Source of the DNA: Pisaster brevispinus
Lineage: Eukaryota; Echinodermata; Asteroidea; Forcipulatida; Asteriidae
Direction of reading: 5' to 3'
DNA: 64,000 nt
Assembly (NCBI GenBank): GCA_023634235.1
Contig: JAMKCF010000020.1
Coordinates: forward strand, 992,001-1,056,000
Shown here: piece after piece, positions 39,645 through 51,624 of the stretch
Numbering within the stretch: position 1 is the stretch's first letter
How the letters are laid out: each line of letters begins with the position of its first letter
Notes under the pieces: model-generated
What the model saw: the letters and a program-made list of their open reading frames with translations, nothing else
Told to the model about the DNA's origin: nothing
The model's database searches: none
Program-made: the position numbers and the translations under genes

Positions 39645-41560
39645 TCATGAACTAGAAATGCCAGAGAGACAAAATTTGTACCTGAGTGTGCCTTGAATAT
39701 CACTGCACCCGAAAATTAGCCTTTTTGGGCCGATGTGCACCATCTTTGTACCGGAAATGGCCTGCAGGCGGGGACACTCCGAAAGCGCTTCAAAAGCATC
39801 TTCAGTGGGATTTTTGTACACAGAGGGGGGAGCTGCACTCACAAAAAGAAGAAACGAAATAAATTACAATGAGGGTCAAATCACACCCATAACAAGATCG
39901 GATTTGCACAAGTTTTCCACCACTGGAAAGCCACAATTCAGGGCTCTCACCTCGTCGTGGATCCGTGTCTCTGACGATTTTCTAGGCTGGGCGAGCGGCA
40001 CCGGAATAGGGCTACAACCACCGGCAAATTAGCCCACGCGCCGGGGCCGAGCAACAACAAAGGCAAGACATGTCCATCCGAAGAATGATTTGAAACAACA
40101 CCCGAGCTCAGTTCGAGAATAACTCATGAACAAGAAATGCCAGAGAGACGAAATTTGTACCCGAGTGTACCTTGAATATCACTGCACCCGAAAATTAGCC
40201 TTTTTGGGCCGATGTGCACCATCTTTGTACCGGAAATGGCCTGCAGGCGGGGACACTCCGAAAGCGCTTCAAAAGCATCTTCAGTGGGATTTTTGTACAC
40301 AGAGGGGGGAGCTGCACACACAAAAAGAAGAAACGAAATAAATTACAATGAGGGTCAAATCACACCCATAACAAGATTGGATTTGCACAAGTTTTCCACC
40401 ACTGGAAAGCCACCATTCAGGGCTCTCACCTCGTTGTAGATCCGTGTCTCTGACGATTTTCTAGGCTGGGCGAGCGGCCCCGGAATAGGGCTACAACCAC
40501 CGGCAAATTAGCCCACGCGCCGGGGCCGAGCAACAACAAAGGCAAGACATGTCCATCCGAAGAATGATTTGAAACAACACCCGAGCTTAGTTCATGAATA
40601 ACTCATGAACTAGAAATGCCAGAGAGACGAAATTTGTACCTGAGTGTGCCTTGAATATCACTGCACCCGAAAATTAGCCTTTTTGGGCCGATGTGCACCA
40701 TCTTTGTACCGGAAATGGCCTGCAGGCGGGGACACTCCGAAAGCGCTTCAAAAGCATCTTCAGTGGGATTTTTGTACACAGAGGGGGGAGCTGCACTCAC
40801 AAAAAGAAGAAACGAAATAAATTACAATGAGGGTCAAATCACACCCATAACAAGATCGGATTTGCACAAGTTTTCCACCACTGGAAAGCCACAATTCAGG
40901 GCTCTCACCTCGTTGTGGATCCGTGTCTCTGACGATTTTCTAGGCTGGGCGAGCGGCCCCGGAATAGGGCTACAACCACCGGCAAATTAGCCCACGCGCC
41001 GGGGCCGAGCAACAACAAAGGCAAGACATGTCCATCCGAAGAATGATTTGAAACAACACCCGAGCTCAGTTCGATAATAACTCATGAACAAGAAATGCCA
41101 GAGAGACGAAATTTGTACCCGAGTGTACCTTGAATATCACTGCACCCGAAAATTAGCCTTTTTGGGCCGATGTGCACCATCTTTGTACCGGAAATGGCCT
41201 GCAGGCGGGGACACTCCGAAAGCGCTTCAAAAGCATCTTCAGTGGGATTTTTGTACACAGAGGGGGGAGCTGCACACACAAAAAGAAGAAACGAAATAAA
41301 TTACAATGAGGGTCAAATCACACCCATAACAAGATCGGATTTGCACAAGTTTTCCACCACTGGAAAGCCACCATTCAGGGCTCTCACCTCGTCGTAGATC
41401 CGTGTCTCTGACGATTTTCTAGGCGGGGCGAGCGGCCCCGGAATAGGGCTACAATCACCGGCAAATTAGCCCACGCGCCGGGGCCGAGCAACAACAAAGG
41501 CAAGACATGTCCATCCGAAGAATGATTTGAAACAACACCCGAGCTCAGTTCGAGAATAAC
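39645..41560. repeat. two-monomer higher-order duplication near 40 kb
   Basis: Monomers near 39.7 and 40.7 kb share GAGCTTAGTTC, CTGCACTCAC, CCACAATTC and TAGGCTGGGC. The monomers following each (40.1 and 41.1 kb) share GAACAAGAAATG, TACCCGAGTGTACC and an A in the purine tract. The pair is therefore duplicated with a 958-bp period. A third, more diverged member of the CCACAATTC type lies near 42.8 kb. Confidence 0.8.
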
Positions 41561-44500
41561 TCATGAACTAGAAATGCCAGAGAGACGAAATTTGTACCTG
41601 AGTGTGCCTTGAATATCACTGCACCCGAAAATTAGCCTTTTTGGGCCGATGTGCACCATCTTTGTACCGGAAATGGTTTGCAGGCGGGGACACTCCGAAA
41701 GCGCTTCAAAAGCATCTTCAGTGGAATTTTTGTACACAGAGGGGGGAGCTGCACACACAAAAAGAAGAAACGAAATAAATTACAATGAGGGTCAAATCAC
41801 ACCCATAACAAGATCGGATTTGACACAAGTTTTCCACCACTGGAAAGCCACCATTCAGGGCTCTCACCTCGTCGTGGATCCGTGTCTCTGACGATTTTCT
41901 AGGCGGGGCGAGCGGCCCCGGAATAGGGCTACAACCACCGGCAAATTAGCCCACGCGCCGGGGCCGAGCAACAACAAAGGCAAGACATGTCCATCCGAAG
42001 AATGATTTGAAACAACACCCGAGCTCAGTTCGAGAATAACTCATGAACTAGAAATGCCAGAGATACGAAATTTGTACCTGAGTGTGCCTTGAATATCACT
42101 GCACCCGAAAATTAGCCTTTTTGGGCCGATGTGCACCATCTTTGTACCGGAAATGGCCTGCAGGCGGGGACACTCCGAAAGCGCTTCAAAAGCATCTTCA
42201 GTGGGATTTTTGTACACAGAGGGGGGAGCTGCACACACAAAGAGAAGAAACGAAATAAATTACAATGAGGGTCAAATCACACCCATAACAAGATCGGATT
42301 TGCACAAGTTTTCCACCACTGGAAAGCCACCATTCAGGGCTCTCACCTCGTTGTAGATCCATGTCTCTGACGATTTTCTAGGCGGGGCGAGCGGCCCCGG
42401 AATAGGGCTACAACCACCGGCAAATTAGCCCACGCGCCGGGGCCGAGCAACAACAAAGGCAAGACATGTCCATCCGAAGAATGATTTGAAACAACAGCCG
42501 AGCTTAGTTCGAGAATAACTCATGAACTAGAAATGCCAGAGAGACGAAATTTGTACCTGAGTGTGCCTTGAATATCACTGCACCCGAAAATTAGCCTTTT
42601 TGGGCCGATGTGCACCATCTTTGTACCGGAAATGGCCTGCAGGCGGGGACACTCCGAAAGCGCTTCAAAAGCATCTTCAGTGGGATTTTTGTACACAGAG
42701 GGGGGAGCTGCACACACAAAAAGAAGAAACGAAATAAATTACAATGAGGGTCAAATCACACCCATAACAAGATCGGATTTGCACAAGTTTTCCACCACTG
42801 GAAAGCCACAATTCAGGGCTCTCACCTCGTCGTGGATCCGTGTCTCTGACGATTTTCTAGGCGGGGCGAGCGGCCCCGGAATAGGGCTACAACCACCGGC
42901 AAATTAGCCCACGCGCCGGGGCCGAGCAACAACAAAGGCAAGACATGTCCATCCGAAGAATGATTTGAAACAACACCCGAGCTCAGTTCGAGAATAACTC
43001 ATGAACTAGAAATGCCAGAGAGACGAAATTTGTACCTGAGTGTGCCTTGAATATCACTGCACCCGAAAATTAGCCTTTTTGGGCCGATGTGCACCATCTT
43101 TGTACCGGAAATGGTTTGCAGGCGGGGACACTCCGAAAGCGCTTCAAAAGCATCTTCAGTGGGATTTTTGTACACAGAGGGGGGAGCTGCACACACAAAA
43201 AGAAGAAACGAAATAAATTACAATGAGGGTCAAATCACACCCATAACAAGATCGGATTTGCACAAGTTTTCCACCACTGGAAAGCCACCATTCAGGGCTC
43301 TTACCTCGTCGTGGATCCGTGTCTCTGACGATTTTCTAGGCGGGGCGAGCGGCCCCGGAATAGGGCTACAACCACCGGCAAATTAGCCCACGCGCCGGGG
43401 CCGAGCAACAACAAAGGCAAGACATGTCCATCCGAAGAATGATTTGAAACAACACCCGAGCTCAGTTCGAGAATAACTCATGAACTAGAAATGCCAGAGA
43501 TACGAAATTTGTACCTGAGTGTGCCTTGAATATCACTGCACCCGAAAATTAGCCTTTTTGGGCCGATGTGCACCATCTTTGTACCGGAAATGGCCTGCAG
43601 GCGGGGACACTCCGAAAGCGCTTCAAAAGCATCTTCAGTGGGATTTTTGTACACAGAGGGGGGAGCTGCACACACAAAAAGAAGAAACGAAATAAATTAC
43701 AATGAGGGTCAAATCACACCCATAACAAGATCGGATTTGCACAAGTTTTCCACCACTGGAAAGCCACCATTCAGGGCTCTCACCTCGTCGTGGATCCGTG
43801 TCTCTGACGATTTTCTAGGCGGGGCGAGCGGCCCCGGAATAGGGCTACAACCACCGGCAAATTAGCCCACGCGCCGGGGCCGAGCAACAACAAAGGCAAG
43901 ACATGTCCATCCGAAGAATGATTTGAAACAACACCCGAGCTCAGTTCGAGAATAACTCATGAACTAGAAATGCCAGAGAGACGAAATTTGTACCTGAGTG
44001 TGCCTTGAATATCACTGCACCCGAAAATTAGCCTTTTTGGGCCGATGTGCACCATCTCTGTACCGGAAATGGCCTGCAGGCGGGGACACTCCGAAAGCGC
44101 TTCAAAAGCATCTTCAGTGGGATTTTTGTACACAGAGGGGGGAGCTGCACACACAAAAAGAAGAAACGAAATAAATTACAATTAGGGTCAAATCACACCC
44201 ATAACAAGATCGGATTTGCACAAGTTTTCCACCACTGGAAAGCCACCATTCAGGGCTCTCACCTCGTCGTGGATCCGTGTCTCTGACGATTTTCTAGGCG
44301 GGGCGAGCGGCCCCGGAATAGGGCTACAACCACCGGCAAATTAGCCCACGCGCCGGGGCCGAGCAACAACAAAGGCAAGACATGTCCATCCGAAGAATGA
44401 TTTGAAACAACACCCGAGCTCAGTTCGAGAATAACTCATGAACTAGAAATGCCAGAGAGACGAAATTTGTACCTGAGTGTGCCTTGAATATCACTGCACC

Positions 44501-44914
44501 CGAAAATTAGCCTTTTTGGGCCGATGTGCACCATCTCTGTACCGGAAATGGCCTGCAGGCGGGGACACTCCGAAAGCGCTTCAAAAGCATATTCAGTGGG
44601 ATTTTTGTACACAGAGGGGGGAGCTGCACACACAAAAAGAAGAAACGAAATAAATTACAATGAGGGTCAAATCACACCCATAACAAGATCGGATTTGCAC
44701 AAGTTTTCCACCACTGGAAAGCCACCATTCAGGGCTCTCACCTCGTCGTGGATCCGTGTCTCTGACGATTTTCTAGGCGGGGCGAGCGGCCCCGGAATAG
44801 GGCTACAACCACCGGCAAATTAGCCCACGCGCCGGGGCCGAGCAACAACAAAGGCAAGACATGTCCATCCGAAGAATGATTTGAAACAACACCCGAGCTC
44901 AGTTCGAGAATAAC

Positions 44915-47900
44915 TCATGAACTAGAAATGCCAGAGAGACGAAATTTGTACCTGAGTGTGCCTTGAATATCACTGCACCCGAAAATTAGCCTTTTTGGGC
45001 CGATGTGCACCATCTTTGTACCGGAAATGGCCTGCAGGCGGGGACACTCCGAAAGCGCTTCAAAAGCATCTTCAGTGGGATTTTTGTACACAGAGGGGGG
45101 AGCTGCACACACAAAAAGAAGAAACGAAATAAATTACAATGAGGGTCAAATCACACCCATAACAAGATCGGATTTGCACAAGTTTTCCACCACTGGAAAG
45201 CCACCATTCAGGGCTCTCACCTCGTCATGGATCCGTGTCTCTGACGATTTTCTAGGCGGGGCGAGCGGCCCCGGAATAGGGCTACAACCACCGGCAAATT
45301 AGCCCACGCGCCGGGGCCGAGCAACAACAAAGGCAAGACATGTCCATCCGAAGAATGATTTGAAACAACACCCGAGCTCAGTTCGAGAATAAATCATGAA
45401 CTAGAAATGCCAGAGAGACGAAATTTGTACCTGAGTGTGCCTTGAATATCACTGCACCCAAAAATTAGCCTTTTTGGGCCGATGTGCACCATCTTTGTAC
45501 CGGAAATGGCCTGCAGGCGGGGACACTCCGAAAGCGCTTCAAAAGCATCTTCAGTGGGATTTTTGTACACAGAGGGGGGAGCTGCACACACAAAAAGAAG
45601 AAACGAAATAAATTACAATGAGGGTCAAATCACACCCATAACAAGATCGGATTTGCACAAGTTTTCCACCACTGGAAAGCCACCATTCAGGGCTCTCACC
45701 TCGTCGTGGATCCGTGTCTCTGACGATTTTCTAGGCGGGGCGAGCGGCCCCGGAATAGGGCTACAACCACCGGCAAATTAGCCCACGCGCCGGGGCCGAG
45801 CAACAACAAAGGCAAGACATGTCCATCCGAAGAATGATTTGAAACAACACCCGAGCTCAGTTCGAGAATAACTCATGAACTAGAAATGCCAGAGAGACGA
45901 AATTTGTACCTGAGTGTGCCTTGAATATCACTGCACACGAAAATTAGCCTTTTTGGGCCGATGTGCACCATCTTTGTACCGGAAATGGCCTGCAGGCGGG
46001 GACACTCCGAAAGCGCTTCAAAAGCATCTTCAGTGGGATTTTTGTACACAGAGGGGGGAGCTGCACACACAAAAAGAAGAAACGAAATAAATTACAATGA
46101 GGGTCAAATCACACCCATAACAAGATCGGATTTGCACAAGTTTTCCACCACTGGAAAGCCACCATTCAGGGCTCTCACCTCGTCGTGGATCCGTGTCTCT
46201 GACGATTTTCTAGGCGGGGCGAGCGGCCCCGGAATAGGGCTACAACCACAGGCAAATTAGCCCACGCGTCGGGGCCGAGCAACAACAAAGGCAAGACATG
46301 TCCATCCGAAGAATGATTTGAAACAACACCCGAGCTCAGTTCGAGAATAACTCATGAACTAGAAATGCCAGAGAGACGAAATTTGTACCTGAGTGTGCCT
46401 TGAATATCACTGCACACGAAAATTAGCCTTTTTGGGCCGATGTGCACCATCTTTGTACCGGAAATGGCCTGCAGGCGGGGACACTCCGAAAGCGCTTCAA
46501 AAGCATCTTCAGTGGGATTTTTGTACACAGAGGGGGGAGCTGCACACACAAAAAGAAGAAACGAAATAAATTACAATGAGGGTCAAATCACACCCATAAC
46601 AAGATCGGATTTGCACAAGTTTTCCACCACTGGAAAGCCACCATTCAGGGCTCTCACCTCGTTGTGGATCCGTGTCTCTGACGATTTTCTAGGCGGGGCG
46701 AGCGGCCCCGGAATAGGGCTACAACCACCGGCAAATTAGCCCACGCGCCGGGGCCGAGCAACAACAAAGGCAAGACATGTCCATCCGAAGAATGATTTGA
46801 AACAACACCCGAGCTCAGTTCGAGAATAACTCATGAACTAGAAATGCCAGAGAGACGAAATTTGTACCTGAGTGTGCCTTGAATATCACTGCACCCGAAA
46901 ATTAGCCTTTTTGGGCCGATGTGCACCATCTTTGTACCGGAAATGGCCTGCAGGCGGGGACACTCCGAAAGCGCTTCAAAAGCATCTTCAGTGGGATTTT
47001 TGTACACAGAGGGGGGAGCTGCACACACAAAAAGAAGAAACGAAATAAATTACAATGAGGGTCAAATCACACCCATAACAAGATCGGATTTGCACAAGTT
47101 TTCCACCACTGGAAAGCCACCATTCAGGGCTCTCACCTCGTCATAGATCCGTGTCTCTGACGATTTTCTAGGCGGGGCGAGCGGCCCCGGAATAGGGCTA
47201 CAACCACCGGCAAATTAGCCCACGCGCCGGGGCCGAGCAACAACAAAGGCAAGACATGTCCATCCGAAGAATGATTTGAAACAACACCCGAGCTCAGTTC
47301 GAGAATAAATCATGAACTAGAAATGCCAGAGAGACGAAATTTGTACCTGAGTGTGCCTTGAATATCACTGCACCCAAAAATTAGCCTTTTTGGGCCGATG
47401 TGCACCATCTTTGTACCGGAAATGGCCTGCAGGCGGGGACACTCCGAAAGCGCTTCAAAAGCATCTTTAGTGGGATTTTTGTACACAGAGGGGGGAGCTG
47501 CACACACAAAAAGAAGAAACGAAATAAATTACAATGAGGGTCAAATCACACCCATAACAAGATCGGATTTGCACAAGTTTTCCACCACTGGAAAGCCACC
47601 ATTCAGGGCTCTCACCTCGTCGTGGATCCGTGTCTCTGACGATTTTCTAGGCGGGGCGAGCGGCCCCGGAATAGGGCTACAACCACCGGCAAATTAGCCC
47701 ACGCGCCGGGGCCGAGCAACAACAAAGGCAAGACATGTCCATCCGAAGAATGATTTGAAACAACACCCGAGCTCAGTTCGAGAATAACTCATGAACTAGA
47801 AATGCCAGAGAGACGAAATTTGTACCTGAGTGTGCCTTGAATATCACTGCACACGAAAATTAGCCTTTTTGGGCCGATGTGCACCATCTTTGTACCGGAA

Positions 47901-50900
47901 ATGGCCTGCAGGCGGGGACACTCCGAAAGCGCTTCAAAAGCATCTTCAGTGGGATTTTTGTACACAGAGGGGGGAGCTGCACACACAAAAAGAAGAAACG
48001 AAATAAATTACAATGAGGGTCAAATCACACCCATAACAAGATCGGATTTGCACAAGTTTTCCACCACTGGAAAGCCACCATTCAGGGCTCTCACCTCGTC
48101 GTGGATCCGTGTCTCTGACGATTTTCTAGGCGGGGCGAGCGGCCCCGGAATAGGGCTACAACCACAGGCAAATTAGCCCACGCGCCGGGGCCGAGCAACA
48201 ACAAAGGCAAGACATGTCCATCCGAAGAATGATTTGAAACAACACCCGAGCTCAGTTCGAGAATAACTCATGAACTAGAAATGCCAGAGAGACGAAATTT
48301 GTACCTGAGTGTGCCTTGAATATCACTGCACACGAAAATTAGCCTTTTTGGGCCGATGTGCACCATCTTTGTACCGGAAATGGCCTGCAGGCGGGGACAC
48401 TCCGAAAGCGCTTCAAAAGCATCTTCAGTGGGATTTTTGTACACAGAGGGGGGAGCTGCACACACAAAAAGAAGAAACGAAATAAATTACAATGAGGGTC
48501 AAATCACACCCATAACAAGATCGGATTTGCACAAGTTTTCCACCACTGGAAAGCCACCATTCAGGGCTCTCACCTCGTTGTGGATCCGTGTCTCTGACGA
48601 TTTTCTAGGCGGGGCGAGCGGCCCCGGAATAGGGCTACAACCACCGGCAAATTAGCCCACGCGCCGGGGCCGAGCAACAACAAAGGCAAGACATGTCCAT
48701 CCGAAGAATGATTTGAAACAACACCCGAGCTCAGTTCGAGAATAACTCATGAACAAGAAATGCCAGAGAGACGAAATTTGTACCTGAGTGTGCCTTGAAT
48801 ATTACTGCACCCGAAAATTAGCCTTTTTGGGCCGATGTGCACCATCTTTGTACCGGAAATGGCCTGCAGGCGGGGACACTCCGAAAGCGCTTCAAAAGCA
48901 TCTTCAGTGGGATTTTTGTACACAGAGGGGGGAGCTGCACACACAAAAAGAAGAAACGAAATAAATTACAATGAGGGTCAAATCACACCCATAACAAGAT
49001 CGGATTTGCACAAGTTTTCCACCACTGGAAAGCCACCATTCAGGGCTCTCACCTCGTCGTGGATCCGTGTCTCTGACGATTTTCTAGGCGGGGCGAGCGG
49101 CCCCGGAATAGGGCTACAACCACAGGCAAATTAGCCCACGCGCCGGGGCCGAGCAACAACAAAGGCAAGACATGTCCATCCGAAGAATGATTTGAAACAA
49201 CACCCGAGCTCAGTTCGAGAATAACTCATGAACTAGAAATGCCAGAGAGACGAAATTTGTACCTGAGTGTGCCTTGAATATCACTGCACACGAAAATTAG
49301 CCTTTTTGGGCCGATGTGCACCATCTTTGTACCGGAAATGGCCTGCAGGCGGGGACACTCCGAAAGCGCTTCAAAAGCATCTTCAGTGGGATTTTTGTAC
49401 ACAGAGGGGGGAGCTGCACACACAAAAAGAAGAAACGAAATAAATTACAATGAGGGTCAAATCACACCCATAACAAGATCGGATTTGCACAAGTTTTCCA
49501 CCACTGGAAAGCCACCATTCAGGGCTCTCACCTCGTTGTGGATCCGTGTCTCTGACGATTTTCTAGGCGGGGCGAGCGGCCCCGGAATAGGGCTACAACC
49601 ACCGGCAAATTAGCCCACGCGCCGGGGCCGAGCAACAACAAAGGCAAGACATGTCCATCCGAAGAATGATTTGAAACAACACCCGAGCTCAGTTCGAGAA
49701 TAACTCATGAACTAGAAATGCCAGAGAGACGAAATTTGTACCTGAGTGTGCCTTGAATATCACTGCACCCGAAAATTAGCCTTTTTGGGCCGATGTGCAC
49801 CATCTTTGTACCGGAAATGGCCTGCAGGCGGGGACACTCCGAAAGCGCTTCAAAAGCATCTTCAGTGGGATTTTTGTACACAGAGGGGGGAGCTGCACAC
49901 ACAAAAAGAAGAAACGAAATAAATTACAATGAGGGTCAAATCACACCCATAACAAGATCGGATTTGCACAAGTTTTCCACCACTGGAAAGCCACCATTCA
50001 GGGCTCTCACCTCGTCATGGATCCGTGTCTCTGACGATTTTCTAGGCGGGGCGAGCGGCCCCGGAATAGGGCTACAACCACCGGCAAATTAGCCCACGCG
50101 CCGGGGCCGAGCAACAACAAAGGCAAGACATGTCCATCCGAAGAATGATTTGAAACAACACCCGAGCTCAGTTCGAGAATAAATCATGAACTAGAAATGC
50201 CAGAGAGACGAAATTTGTACCTGAGTGTGCCTTGAATATCACTGCACCCAAAAATTAGCCTTTTTGGGCCGATGTGCACCATCTTTGTACCGGAAATGGC
50301 CTGCAGGCGGGGACACTCCGAAAGCGCTTCAAAAGCATCTTCAGTGGGATTTTTGTACACAGAGGGGGGAGCTGCACACACAAAAAGAAGAAACGAAATA
50401 AATTACAATGAGGGTCAAATCACACCCATAACAAGATCGGATTTGCACAAGTTTTCCACCACTGGAAAGCCACCATTCAGGGCTCTCACCTCGTCGTGGA
50501 TCCGTGTCTCTGACGATTTTCTAGGCGGGGCGAGCGGCCCCGGAATAGGGCTACAACCACCGGCAAATTAGCCCACGCGCCGGGGCCGAGCAACAACAAA
50601 GGCAAGACATGTCCATCCGAAGAATGATTTGAAACAACACCCGAGCTCAGTTCGAGAATAACTCATGAACTAGAAATGCCAGAGAGACGAAATTTGTACC
50701 TGAGTGTGCCTTGAATATCACTGCACACGAAAATTAGCCTTTTTGGGCCGATGTGCACCATCTTTGTACCGGAAATGGCCTGCAGGCGGGGACACTCCGA
50801 AAGCGCTTCAAAAGCATCTTCAGTGGGATTTTTGTACACAGAGGGGGGAGCTGCACACACAAAAAGAAGAAACGAAATAAATTACAATGAGGGTCAAATC

Positions 50901-51624
50901 ACACCCATAACAAGATCGGATTTGCACAAGTTTTCCACCACTGGAAAGCCACCATTCAGGGCTCTCACCTCGTCGTGGATCCGTGTCTCTGACGATTTTC
51001 TAGGCGGGGCGAGCGGCCCCGGAATAGGGCTACAACCACAGGCAAATTAGCCCACGCGCCGGGGCCGAGCAACAACAAAGGCAAGACATGTCCATCCGAA
51101 GAATGATTTGAAACAACACCCGAGCTCAGTTCGAGAATAACTCATGAACTAGAAATGCCAGAGAGACGAAATTTGTACCTGAATGTGCCTTGAATATCAC
51201 TGCACACGAAAATTAGCCTTTTTGGGCCGATGTGCACCATCTTTGTACCGGAAATGGCCTGCAGGCGGGGACACTCCGAAAGCGCTTCAAAAGCATCTTC
51301 AGTGGGTGGGATTTTTGTACACAGAGGGGGGAGCTGCACACACAAAAAGAAGAAACGAAATAAATTACAATGAGGGTCAAATCACACCCATAACAAGATC
51401 GGATTTGCACAAGTTTTCCACCACTGGAAAGCCACCATTCAGGGCTCTCACCTCGTTGTGGATCCGTGTCTCTGACGATTTTCTAGGCGGGGCGAGCGGC
51501 CCCGGAATAGGGCTACAACCACCGGCAAATTAGCCCACGCGCCGGGGCCGAGCAACAACAAAGGCAAGACATGTCCATCCGAAGAATGATTTGAAACAAC
51601 ACCCGAGCTCAGTTCGAGAATAAC
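44915..51624. repeat. four-monomer higher-order repeat, three copies
   Basis: The order CGTCAT(G/A)GATC, then AATAAATCATG with CACCCAAAAA, then CACACGAAAA with CCACAGGC, then CACACGAAAA with CGTTGTGG occurs at about 44.9-46.8, 46.8-48.7 and 49.7-51.6 kb. Between the second and third copies sits an extra pair of monomers (48.75-49.70 kb) marked by AATATTACTGC plus GAACAAGAAATG. The same AATATTACTGC type reappears at 51.6 kb straight after the third block. The period is about 1916 bp. Confidence 0.85.
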
